Assembly: GCF_000455365.1 (NCBI RefSeq)
Contig: NZ_HG315685.1
Location: forward strand, 361,514 to 425,513
From: Halopiger djelfimassiliensis
Lineage (GTDB): Archaea > Halobacteriota > Halobacteria > Halobacteriales > Natrialbaceae
DNA: 64,000 nt
Reading direction: 5' to 3'
Part shown: positions 18,549 through 26,166 of the stretch, piece after piece
How the letters are laid out: each line of letters opens with the position of its first letter
Position numbering within the stretch: position 1 is the stretch's first letter
Notes under the pieces: model-generated
What the model was told of the DNA's origin: nothing
Seen by the model: only the letters and a program-made list of their open reading frames with translations
The model's database searches: none
Made by a program: the position numbers and the translations under genes

Positions 18549-20276
18549 CTACAGGTCCACCGAGATGATCAGCCCCACCAGCCGCTCCGTGACCGTCCCC
18601 GTGATCGCGCCGATCCAGAGCAACGCCGTAAAGTGGATATACGAGTTGCCGTAGTGGCCGCCGTCGGCCACGCGGAGCACCAGCGACGAGATGAACGCGT
18701 TAAAGATCAACACGAGCACGATCAGGAACCGCAGGGCGGGCACGTCGTACTGCTCGGTGTGAACCAGCGATCCGCCCATGATCTGCCCTTCGAGGTCGAT
18801 GTCGAAACTCGAGAGCATCAACGCGAGTTCGAGTCCGATGAAAAAGGCGAACGCCGACGCTGCGGTGATCCCGTAGACGACGCCGACGAGCGTCGTCGTC
18901 TGTTGGCGACGCTCCTCCCGGAGGTTGACGATCGCGCTCATGTTCGTACTGATGAGTTCTCCGAGTTGCTTCGGGCCACCACCCATCTCCCGGCCGACGA
19001 GGTACATCTCGCTGAACTTCTGGATCAAAAACGAGTGCGTATCGCCCGTAAAGTACCGCCACGACTTCTCGGTACTGACCCGCATGTTCAACCGGCAATA
19101 AAGGTCGTCGATGTTCTCGGTCAGCGGGCCGAAGTTCTTCGATCGGAGCGTCGAGAGCACTTCCGAGGTCGTACTCTGTTTCGCGCTCTCGCTGGTCCCA
19201 AGCGCCCGGATGAAGTTCGGGAACGACCGATCCCGATCGAACACCTGCCGTTCTTCGTACATGAACACGCCGCCGGGGATCAAAAGCGGTATCGTCGCGA
19301 TCGGCAGGTACAGCAACGGCGGAATCGATTTGACCGGGATGGCCTGCGAACCGGGAACGAGGCCGAAAAACACCAGCGTCATCCCGACGATGAGGATCAC
19401 GCTCAGCCCGAACCCGAGGACCGTCGAACCGAGCAACCGTTTCTTGGTCATGGTACGGTAGCCGTCCTCGAGGTACCAGATCGGGTCGTCCGGAACGATC
19501 GCCCGGATCACGAAGAAAAACCCGAGCTGGACGAACACGAAGAGGACGATCACGGTACTCGTCGTCATCATCGGATCGTTCCCGGTCAGCAACGGCAATA
19601 CGATCGCGAACACGAGCGCGAACGTCATCGAGATGATCAGCGACAGGTACAGGTCCTTGATCACGTCCAGGTTCCCCAGCGACTGTCTGTACACCGTGGA
19701 GTACTTCTCGATCAGGACGTCCTGTTCCTGATGGAGGAACTCGTCGAGTTCCTGTCCGGCCCCGAGGGTATACGCCATCCGCTCTAACAGGTCCGCCACC
19801 GACTCGCTGGGAACCGCTTTCGACCGGCGGCGACACGCATCGCCGAGGCTCAGATGCCAGACGTCGACCAGATCGACGACCCGCTGCATCTCCGCCGCGA
19901 GTTCGCCGTACTCGTCTTCCTTTGCGAGCTGGCGGAGCACCTCCATCCGGTCGATGTTCGTCGTCGACAGAATCGTCATGTGGATCACGAACAGGTGAAA
20001 CCGGTTTTCCATCTCGATCCGTCGCTGATCGACCGCGAGACGCGGATACGCGACCGCAGCCAGAAAAACCAGCAGTCCGAGTACCGGCAACAACAGCCGC
20101 ACGAACCCGAAGACGTTCACCACGATCGCGCCGGCGATCGTCGCGAGGAAGATCAAAAACGCCGGAAAGAGCACCGCAGGAACGTAGATCCGCGCGGGGA
20201 GATCCATCTCGTCGTACGACCGGATGATGGACTTGCCGAAATCGCCTAGCGCGCTGGTATTATCGGTAATACCCAT
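18549..20276 (-). CDS. arlJ: Archaellum membrane platform ArlJ (FlaJ)
   Basis: This 575-residue polytopic membrane protein is related to the TadC/GspF platform. It has two N-terminal helices (YVPAVLFPAFLIFLATIAG region), a first cytoplasmic domain, a central set of four or more helices near residues 215-345, a second cytoplasmic domain with MGGGPKQLGELI, and C-terminal helices. It anchors the filament and is the partner of ArlI. In many haloarchaea arlJ follows arlI; here it is 4 kb away, upstream of the second arl block. A TATA-like site and a leader hairpin precede it. Confidence 0.95.
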   Translation of the reverse strand: MGITDNTSALGDFGKSIIRSYDEMDLPARIYVPAVLFPAFLIFLATIAGAIVVNVFGFVRLLLPVLGLLVFLAAVAYPRLAVDQRRIEMENRFHLFVIHMTILSTTNIDRMEVLRQLAKEDEYGELAAEMQRVVDLVDVWHLSLGDACRRRSKAVPSESVADLLERMAYTLGAGQELDEFLHQEQDVLIEKYSTVYRQSLGNLDVIKDLYLSLIISMTFALVFAIVLPLLTGNDPMMTTSTVIVLFVFVQLGFFFVIRAIVPDDPIWYLEDGYRTMTKKRLLGSTVLGFGLSVILIVGMTLVFFGLVPGSQAIPVKSIPPLLYLPIATIPLLIPGGVFMYEERQVFDRDRSFPNFIRALGTSESAKQSTTSEVLSTLRSKNFGPLTENIDDLYCRLNMRVSTEKSWRYFTGDTHSFLIQKFSEMYLVGREMGGGPKQLGELISTNMSAIVNLREERRQQTTTLVGVVYGITAASAFAFFIGLELALMLSSFDIDLEGQIMGGSLVHTEQYDVPALRFLIVLVLIFNAFISSLVLRVADGGHYGNSYIHFTALLWIGAITGTVTERLVGLIISVDL

Positions 20277-20291
20277 GATACGTTCTGTGCT

Positions 20292-20312
20292 GGTCCGGAT
20301 CCGTGCCGGACC
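20292..20312 (-). promoter_or_regulatory. Leader hairpin before arlJ
   Basis: GGTCCGG and CCGGACC form a perfect 7-base-pair stem around a 7-base loop, 16-36 bases before the arlJ ATG. A TATA-like GCATAAATACG at 20338-20348 would place this stem in the arlJ leader. It could affect ribosome access or separate arlJ expression from the upstream gene. Confidence 0.4.
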
Positions 20313-20371
20313 GTGATCGTTGATTCGTGCGAACTACGTATTTATGCTCGCCATACAAAGCTTCCGGCTGG

Positions 20372-21616
20372 TTACCGGTTCGGAGCGGCGCCGTCGTCGG
20401 ATTCGTCGTCATCACGCAACAGGCTCGGCTCTTTCTCCGGCGTCGCGATCCACGCGATGTACTGCAGGCTCCGTTTGTGTTCGCTCGTGCTCAGGACCGA
20501 CCGCGGGTCGGGACCGCCGTCGTCCGCGGCCGCCGACGTCTCCGCCGGCGGCTCCGTTTCGTCGCGGAACCCGTTCAACAGCGATTGCAGGTACGTCTCG
20601 ACCGCGTCCGAGACCCAACCGACCGATTCGTAGTACGCGATCGTCTGTGCCGCGCCGTCGACTCCCGCCGTGTCGACCAGAAACCGCATCCACTCGAGGG
20701 TCGCGACTTCGGCGTCGTTTCTCGACGGGTGACGAACCAGATACGGCGGGTCACCGATCTCACCGTTGACGGCGTTTTCGAGCGCTGTTGCCGTCGAGTC
20801 GTCGCTCGCGGCGTCTCGTTTCTCGGAGCGGTCGTGATCGACGGCCGCGTCCTCGTCCCCATCCTCGCCGGCGTCGACGGTATCGGTCTCTCCGTCGTCG
20901 GCCTCGAGATCGTCTTCGGTGTCGAGGTCGTCGACGATCGGCTCTTCCTCGACGGCCAGTTCCTCCTCGAACTCGGCGTTGTCGTCCGGTTCGTCGGGAA
21001 CGGCGTCGATTCCGTCGTCGAGATCGGCGTCGTCCGCCTCGAACTCGTCGTCCAACGCGTCATCCGCCTCTTCGAACTCGTCGTCCAACGCGTCATCCGC
21101 CTCTTCGAACTCGTCGTCCAACGCGTCATCCGCCTCTTCGAACTCGTCGTCGTCGAGGAGAGTTTCCGCGTCCGAATTGACGATGTCGTCGTCGATTTCG
21201 TCTCCCGGGTCGGCCCCGAACCCGCCGCCCTGTTCGGCAGCGCTTTCGAAGGCGTTGCCGAGTTCCTGATCGCCGACGAACGGGTTTATCCCCTGGGTTA
21301 CGATCTCGTACATCTCGACGAGTTTGTCGACGTTCCGTTCGACCGTCGTAATCGACTCGCTGATCTGCTCGTTTTCGCCGCGGACGGTTTCGACCTTGTT
21401 CCCCAGTGATTCGATTTCTTTCTCGACTTCGTCCAACCGGTAGGTGAGTTCACCCTCCACGTCCCCGTCGTCGCCATCGTCACCGTCGTCGTCGAACATC
21501 ATATCGTCGCCCATCAATCCGTCGTCAGCCCCACCCATCAGATCGCCGTCGTCGTCGCTCTCGTCGTCCGGTTCGTCGTTCCCGTCGCCGAGTAACCCGC
21601 TCATCAGTAGTACCAT
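20372..21616 (-). CDS. arlCE: ArlC + ArlD/E fusion, motor switch/ring component (short copy)
   Basis: The protein has 414 residues. An Asp/Gly-rich N-terminus is followed by an ArlC-like coiled coil (residues of about 50-115, ending EMYEIVTQGINPFVGD). An acidic linker, which includes a perfect 11-residue tandem repeat, precedes the C-terminal ArlD/E domain (GDPPYLVRHPSRNDAEVATLEW, HKRSLQYIAWIATPEKEPSL). It follows arlG by 7 bases, so arlF-arlG-arlCE are one transcript. It lacks the 80-residue C-terminal tail of the paralogue at 15251. ATG at 21604 (MSGLLGDG) is an alternative start. Confidence 0.88.
   Translation of the reverse strand: MVLLMSGLLGDGNDEPDDESDDDGDLMGGADDGLMGDDMMFDDDGDDGDDGDVEGELTYRLDEVEKEIESLGNKVETVRGENEQISESITTVERNVDKLVEMYEIVTQGINPFVGDQELGNAFESAAEQGGGFGADPGDEIDDDIVNSDAETLLDDDEFEEADDALDDEFEEADDALDDEFEEADDALDDEFEADDADLDDGIDAVPDEPDDNAEFEEELAVEEEPIVDDLDTEDDLEADDGETDTVDAGEDGDEDAAVDHDRSEKRDAASDDSTATALENAVNGEIGDPPYLVRHPSRNDAEVATLEWMRFLVDTAGVDGAAQTIAYYESVGWVSDAVETYLQSLLNGFRDETEPPAETSAAADDGGPDPRSVLSTSEHKRSLQYIAWIATPEKEPSLLRDDDESDDGAAPNR
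21038..21152. repeat. 33-base tandem repeat inside the ArlC/E linker
   Basis: Three consecutive 33-base units, starting near 21038, 21071 and 21104, plus a partial fourth encode repeats of EADDALDDEFE. The copies are identical or differ by one base, which indicates recent slippage or unequal recombination. The repeat adds length only to the acidic linker and keeps the frame. Confidence 0.85.
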
Positions 21617-21623
21617 AGTTACC

Positions 21624-22088
21624 TCATACGTGGACGTCGATGCTGTCCTCGTTGCCGTTCACGATGACGGCGATCTCCGTATCGCCGCTCACGCTCTGGT
21701 TCGCGATGGTGACCTCGATCACGCCGCCCGGACGCCACGAATCGCTCCCGGACACGTCGACGCGCTCGACCGTCACCTCGTCGTTTGACACGTACCGCCC
21801 GTCGATCAGGGTATCGACGATTTGCGCATCCACCGGAACGGTCTCCGAACCGATGTTTTTCACCAGTACCGTCAGTTCGTTCTCGCTGTCGTTGTAGATC
21901 GCATCGCTTTGCTTCTCGTCGCTAATGATCGCTATTTCCGTCTGTATCTCGTCTGCAACACCTGTCCCTCGCGTCTCTATCGCATCGCTCAACTGGTTTA
22001 CCTCGACGATGACCGTCCCTGCGATACCGGCTGCCACGACGAGGCTCGCGACGAACAGGATGAGATGTGTCGCTGATGCACCTGACAT
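21624..22088 (-). CDS. arlG: Archaellum stator-associated protein ArlG (FlaG)
   Basis: The protein has 154 residues. An N-terminal membrane helix (ATHLILFVASLVVAAGIAGTVIV) is followed by a beta-sandwich domain outside the membrane. ArlG with ArlF forms the pseudo-periplasmic stator bound to the S-layer. The ATG directly abuts the arlF stop (TAG then ATG) with no spacer, so translation is probably coupled. Confidence 0.92.
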   Translation of the reverse strand: MSGASATHLILFVASLVVAAGIAGTVIVEVNQLSDAIETRGTGVADEIQTEIAIISDEKQSDAIYNDSENELTVLVKNIGSETVPVDAQIVDTLIDGRYVSNDEVTVERVDVSGSDSWRPGGVIEVTIANQSVSGDTEIAVIVNGNEDSIDVHV

Positions 22089-22544
22089 CTACTGGATCTC
22101 CTCCGTTGCATCCGAGACCGCCGTCTCGGTCACGACTTTCACCCGCTCGACGTTGCCGTCGACTTCGTCGCCGATGGAGTCGACCTCGAGCTCGAGGTGC
22201 GTTCCGGGCGGCCAGATCCGCGTCTCGGTCGTTTCGGTACCGTCGTCGATGACGGTCGTATTGTCGGGGGAGACGTAGTCCCCGTTTACAAGCAGCGTCG
22301 TTTTCGAAATTCCTAACGTCACCGTTCCTTCGTTCGTCACGTTTACAGTCAGCGTCCCGCTGGCGTTTTCGGCGCTGTTGATCGTCACGTCCGTGTTCTT
22401 CTGCTCGCGTATCTGTTCGGCCTGTGCCGAAAACGCGTCTCCGGTCGCGTTCCCGATGGTGAAAAGGGTGGGGAGGAGGACGCTCGCCGCTACCAGGATG
22501 CCGATGAGCATAACGGCTACCGCGCCACTCGTACTGAACCCCAT
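22089..22544 (-). CDS. arlF: Archaellum stator protein ArlF (FlaF)
   Basis: The protein has 151 residues with N-terminus MGFSTSGAVAVMLIGILVAAS, a membrane helix, then a beta-rich domain with GTLTVNVTNEGTVTLG and the paired-loop segment NGDYVSPDNTTV. ArlF binds the S-layer and anchors the motor. The start at 22544 fits the family N-terminus; the longer upstream frame is not credible. It precedes arlG and follows the archaellin genes by about 130 bases. Confidence 0.92.
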   Translation of the reverse strand: MGFSTSGAVAVMLIGILVAASVLLPTLFTIGNATGDAFSAQAEQIREQKNTDVTINSAENASGTLTVNVTNEGTVTLGISKTTLLVNGDYVSPDNTTVIDDGTETTETRIWPPGTHLELEVDSIGDEVDGNVERVKVVTETAVSDATEEIQ

Positions 22545-22675
22545 TGTCTCGTGGTGAGGCAAGCGATGGTCAAAAGCCCTCCGGCCGCTATCAAATTCGG
22601 TGCCGACCGGGACGGTATTCGTAACCCAATCAGCCAAAAAAGACCGCAACCGTCGAACGTCGTTCCCTCACTCCA

Positions 22676-23389
22676 TCAGAGCGCGACGGCCGGATCGTCG
22701 CGGATGATGTCAGGGGCCTTCAGCGTAACCGGCGTCTGGGAGCCCTGCGCCGTCGTGATCGTCAGATCGATCTGCTGGCTCTCCGAGATGAAGTGTGGCT
22801 GCTCGACGTCTTCACCACTCTCTGCGTACTTGTGGTTCGTCTCGTTGAGGTCACCGAGTGGGATGTGGATCTCGATTCGGTCGTCGTCGTTGATCAGCAC
22901 GTTCGGACCGGAGTCTCCCCGGAGCTCTTTCGTGACGAACGAGTTGTTGTTCGCGAACCCGGTCCCACCGTTGATGTCGCCGTTATCGTCGACGGTACCG
23001 TTGTGCGTGAGCGTCACGGCTTCGGAGTTGAGGTACTCGATGGTCGCCTCGCTCATATCGATCGCGTCGGCACCGGGGCTCTTCTGGATGCCCAGTTTCA
23101 CGAGCGCGACTTCGTTATCGTCGACCGGTTCGTCCCACCAGCCGTCGCCGTTCGGGTCGAGGTTATCCGACGCGTTGGTGATCCCGACCGAGGTCACGAC
23201 CTGGATGTTGTCGGAGACCTGTTCGGTACTTTCTTCACCGGTGGCTTCCGCCTGCGTCTGCAGGAAGCCGGCCGTGTTGATCAGTACGCCTGCCGCAATA
23301 GCGGCGACCAGCACCATCGCAATGAACACGATGAGGGTGCCGATCCCCACTTGACCGCGATCGTCGTCAGTATCGATTGTTGGTATCAC
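22676..23389 (-). CDS. arlA: Archaellin (type III signal peptide), copy 1
   Basis: This 237-residue filament subunit has a short N-terminus ending DDRG and then [20 protein letters not shown], the class III prepilin signal cut by ArlK/PibD between Gly and Gln. The hydrophobic helix forms the filament core. Several N-glycosylation sequons (for example NAS, NGT, NET) lie in the outer domain. The C-terminus SLQTPVTLKAPDIIRDDPAVAL-like region closely matches copy 2. It is the last of three archaellin genes before arlF. Confidence 0.95.
   Translation of the reverse strand: MIPTIDTDDDRGQVGIGTLIVFIAMVLVAAIAAGVLINTAGFLQTQAEATGEESTEQVSDNIQVVTSVGITNASDNLDPNGDGWWDEPVDDNEVALVKLGIQKSPGADAIDMSEATIEYLNSEAVTLTHNGTVDDNGDINGGTGFANNNSFVTKELRGDSGPNVLINDDDRIEIHIPLGDLNETNHKYAESGEDVEQPHFISESQQIDLTITTAQGSQTPVTLKAPDIIRDDPAVAL
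23221..23366 (-). repeat. Archaellin 5' repeat, copy 1 of 3
   Basis: About 146 bases coding for the signal and core helix are nearly the same in all three archaellin genes (23221-23366, 23973-24118, 24621-24766). The identity extends over synonymous positions, so it goes beyond protein constraint. It is a possible substrate for recombination between archaellin genes. Confidence 0.85.
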
Positions 23390-23400
23390 GTTTGATCACT

Positions 23401-24141
23401 TCAGAGTGCAACCGCCGGTTCGTCGCGAATGATATCCGGGGCACGCAGGGAAACCGGCGTCTGGGAACCCTGGGCCGTTGTTAGCACTAGTTCGACGTTG
23501 TCGCCCTGTCCGATGAATCCGGGCTGGTTGACGTCTTCACCCGGGTCTTGAGTCGTGAAGGGGTGACCGGAACTGTCGCCGAAAGCGCTGGAGCTGTTCA
23601 GATCACCGAGCGGAATGTGCACAGTCAGCCGATCGTCGTCGGCCATCAGTACGTTCGGCCCGGACGTTCCTCTGACCTCTTCGGTCAGGAAGGAGTTCGA
23701 TTGGTTGAAGCCATCGGTCGCTCCTGCGTTGTACGTCCCGTTGTGGGTGAGCGTCAACGCCTCGTCGTTGAGGTACTCGATGGTGGCTTTGCTAATGTCG
23801 ATCGGGCCGGCTCCTGGGCTCTTCTGCACCGACAACTCTACGTGGACGATCTCGTCTCGATCCGGGTCGTCTTCTGCCCACCAGTTCTCGGCACTTTCGG
23901 CACCATCGTGGTACTCTGTGGTCGCGTTCGTGATGCCAACGGCCGTCATTACCTGCACGCTGTCGGAGACCTGTGCAGTACTTTCTTCACCGGTGGCTTC
24001 CGCCTGCGTCTGCAGGAAGCCAGCCGTGTTGATCAGTACGCCCGCGGCGATCGCAGCGACCAGCACCATCGAGATGAACACGATGAGGGTGCCGATCCCC
24101 ACCTGACCACGGTCGTTATTGTGTCGGTACATTTGAATCAC
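23401..24141 (-). CDS. arlA: Archaellin (type III signal peptide), copy 2
   Basis: This 246-residue filament subunit has signal [16 protein letters not shown] and the conserved helix through [19 protein letters not shown]. Its C-terminus is almost the same as in copy 1 ([11 protein letters not shown]), while the middle (residues of about 75-190) differs, as expected for surface-exposed domains. Sequons NAT, NGT and others are present. It lies 11 bases upstream of copy 1 and 3 bases after copy 3, so the three form one transcript. Confidence 0.95.
   Translation of the reverse strand: MIQMYRHNNDRGQVGIGTLIVFISMVLVAAIAAGVLINTAGFLQTQAEATGEESTAQVSDSVQVMTAVGITNATTEYHDGAESAENWWAEDDPDRDEIVHVELSVQKSPGAGPIDISKATIEYLNDEALTLTHNGTYNAGATDGFNQSNSFLTEEVRGTSGPNVLMADDDRLTVHIPLGDLNSSSAFGDSSGHPFTTQDPGEDVNQPGFIGQGDNVELVLTTAQGSQTPVSLRAPDIIRDEPAVAL
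23973..24118 (-). repeat. Archaellin 5' repeat, copy 2 of 3
   Basis: Same repeat family as 23221-23366. The 5' ends of copies 1 and 2 are 752 bases apart and those of copies 2 and 3 are 648 bases apart. Confidence 0.85.
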
Positions 24142-24144
24142 CGT

Positions 24145-24786
24145 TTATAGACGGACGTCGTTACCGGCGTCCTCGCCGTTCAACGAGTCGGGGACGCTGA
24201 GGACGGTCACCGACTGGGAGCCGGACTGCAGGGTAAGCGTCACGTCGGCGCTTTCCCCTTCGTCGAGTCCGTTTCCGCTGGCGGCATCGATCGCCGCGAG
24301 ATCGATTTCGACGGCGACTCGATCACTGCGTTCCTGAAGCACGTCAGGGACGGTATCGTCGGTGATCTCGGTCAGACCGAAGTGATCCGCGTCAGCGGTG
24401 TAGTTCGCCACGGAATTGTCGTTCGTCGTGGAGTCGTTGTCCTCCGCGATCAGGTCCGTCGCTCCGTCGGGACCGATGACCTGAATCGTCATCTCGCTGA
24501 GGTCAATATCGTCCGCACCGGGGGACATCTGTACGACCATCCGCGTCTCGTTGATCGGACCGACGTCGCTCTGGTTGACGACACCCGTCGTACTTACGAT
24601 CTCGAGGTTGTTCGAAACTTGTTCGGTACTCTGCTCACCGGTGGCTTCCGCCTGCGTCTGCAGGAAGCCAGCCGTGTTGATCAGGACGCCCGCGGCGATT
24701 GCAGCGACCAGCACCATCGCAATGAATACGATGAGGGTGCCGATCCCCACTTGACCGCGATCGTCGGCTGTGTTTTGTGCAAGCAT
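24145..24786 (-). CDS. arlA: Archaellin (type III signal peptide), copy 3, first of operon
   Basis: This 213-residue filament subunit has signal [17 protein letters not shown]; the outer domain is shorter than in copies 1 and 2 and its C-terminus is different ([13 protein letters not shown]). ATG 24786 ([11 protein letters not shown]) gives the normal short leader, unlike the longer open frame. As the first gene after the promoter it is probably the most expressed archaellin. The shared first 146 bases with the other copies suggest gene conversion. Confidence 0.93.
   Translation of the reverse strand: MLAQNTADDRGQVGIGTLIVFIAMVLVAAIAAGVLINTAGFLQTQAEATGEQSTEQVSNNLEIVSTTGVVNQSDVGPINETRMVVQMSPGADDIDLSEMTIQVIGPDGATDLIAEDNDSTTNDNSVANYTADADHFGLTEITDDTVPDVLQERSDRVAVEIDLAAIDAASGNGLDEGESADVTLTLQSGSQSVTVLSVPDSLNGEDAGNDVRL
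24621..24766 (-). repeat. Archaellin 5' repeat, copy 3 of 3
   Basis: Same repeat family as 23221-23366, in the promoter-proximal archaellin gene. Confidence 0.85.
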
Positions 24787-24836
24787 AGTAGGTTGCACCC
24801 GGGTATACCGGGCAGTGCGCACAGGTTCTAACTGGC

Positions 24837-24910
24837 CCTTATTAAGTCTATTCGCCGAAATTGACACTATTTAACTCTACTTGCCGATAGGTCGAATATT
24901 TAAATATAGT
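24837..24910 (-). promoter_or_regulatory. Archaellin promoter region
   Basis: On the minus strand GACTTAATAAGG (24837-24848) lies about 51-62 bases before the archaellin ATG and would give a leader of about 28 bases. Further upstream are GAGTTAAATAG (24866-24876) and the perfect 12-base palindrome ATATTTAAATAT (24896-24907), a candidate operator. The wider stretch 24840-24965 is AT-rich compared with the surrounding genes. Confidence 0.5.
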
Positions 24911-25020
24911 GGCCGGATAGTTCACCAGTTGATTGAAATTACTCGGGAGATAGCTATATTAATCTATCTCCACCATCACCGGCCGGGACACTTATCCCCT
25001 CACTCCCACCAAGGGCCTGC

Positions 25021-25215
25021 ATGAACATCGTTGACGGCGACAAGGTCGAATGTAGCCGCTGTGACGAACTCATCTCTCTGGACGACGCGAACGTTCTCGG
25101 GAAGGCCAACAATCGGTCCTATGCCAAACCCCTCTGTGACGAGTGTCTCCAGAACGTTGGCGTTCCGGAGGGCTACGAGCTCGAGCGAGACGTAAGCTAC
25201 CTCAAACAGACGTAA
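25021..25215 (+). CDS. Small zinc-ribbon protein of the motility locus
   Basis: This 64-residue protein has two Cys pairs, CSRC at residues 12-15 and CDEC at 39-42, which would bind one zinc. The C-terminus contains GVPEGYELERDVSYLKQT. It is divergent from the archaellin operon and sits 87 bases from the convergent cheF2. A TATA-like ACACTTATCC lies about 28 bases before the ATG, so transcription could be nearly leaderless. No function is recognised; its position suggests a regulatory or assembly role in motility. Confidence 0.75.
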   Translation: MNIVDGDKVECSRCDELISLDDANVLGKANNRSYAKPLCDECLQNVGVPEGYELERDVSYLKQT

Positions 25216-25302
25216 CTGCGCTCGAGGGAAACAGCGCATCGGGGTCGGCATCCGCAACCGCTGTGGACGGCTTGGTTCCGTACTCGACTGCCGACGACTC
25301 AG

Positions 25303-26166
25303 TCACTTGTTGTTCATCGCTTCGCTCGCGATGTTCCGGCCGCGTGGTTTCAACGCGACCTCTCGTCGCACCCGCACTTCTTCCAGCACGTCGAGTTCGA
25401 TCAATCGTTCGTAGATCTCCTCGACTTCGTTCGTATCGATATCGAGGAACTCGGGCACCTCGAACGGAGAGACGCCGGAGTAAATGGCCATCAGCACTTC
25501 CTCTTCTTTGCCGGAGAGGTCGATCTGTGACGCGTTCTTTTCTGCCCCCCGGTCCAGCACGGACTTCAAGATCGCACAGTTCTGTGGGGAACCCGAGAGG
25601 TACGTCTGGACGCTCGAGCCCTCCTCCGTGTGTTCGGCTTCGATCACCGGCCGCTCTTTCGAGCGAACGCTTCGCTCGTCGCTTTCGACGGTGCCGACAT
25701 CGTCGACTTCGATCTGGACGAACTCGCCGCTTTCGACCGCGAAGTTCGCGACCCCCGTATCGATCTTGACACGTGCTTTCCGCCACGACGAATCCTGAAC
25801 GACGCCGCCCTTTACGGCCGGATGTTTTACCAGGACGATCTCGCCGTCCAGAATCGCCTTCTGGATCTGCAGTTCGAACGCGTCGACCTCGTCCATCGAG
25901 ATCAGAAACACGTTCTGTCCGTAGTTGACGCTGATGTAGTCCGAGACTTTCGCGACCGTTTGATTGACGTCGTACCGGCCGCGGATGGATTGGACCTTCG
26001 AGAGCGGTATCGTCTCTTTCCCGCTGTTGCTTACGACGACGAGCCGCTTGTTCGAAAGGACGATCCGACCGTTCGACCAGTTAGTATCCGATAACTTCTG
26101 TCCGTCGCGGACTACCTGCGTAAATTTTCCAGTTACGTCCGCGAGTTTTCGCTCGGACTTGCTCAT
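25303..26166 (-). CDS. cheF2: CheF, archaeal chemotaxis adaptor (CheF2)
   Basis: The protein has 287 residues and is homologous in layout to the CheF at 11833: two PH-like blocks (GRIVLSNKRLVVVSNSGKETIPLSKV and SSWRKARVKIDTGVANFAV) and a C-terminal winged-helix segment (GKEEEVLMAIYSGVSPFEVPEFLD) ending REVALKPRGRNIASE. Its ATG overlaps the stop of the HEAT-repeat gene as ATGA. In H. salinarum a HEAT-like gene and cheF are also neighbours and both are needed to pass chemotaxis signals to the motor, which supports this call. Confidence 0.9.
   Translation of the reverse strand: MSKSERKLADVTGKFTQVVRDGQKLSDTNWSNGRIVLSNKRLVVVSNSGKETIPLSKVQSIRGRYDVNQTVAKVSDYISVNYGQNVFLISMDEVDAFELQIQKAILDGEIVLVKHPAVKGGVVQDSSWRKARVKIDTGVANFAVESGEFVQIEVDDVGTVESDERSVRSKERPVIEAEHTEEGSSVQTYLSGSPQNCAILKSVLDRGAEKNASQIDLSGKEEEVLMAIYSGVSPFEVPEFLDIDTNEVEEIYERLIELDVLEEVRVRREVALKPRGRNIASEAMNNK

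Noticed and set aside
21038-21152. Tandem repeats considered as a CRISPR-like array
   Set aside because: Units are directly adjacent with no spacers and stay in frame inside a coding region.
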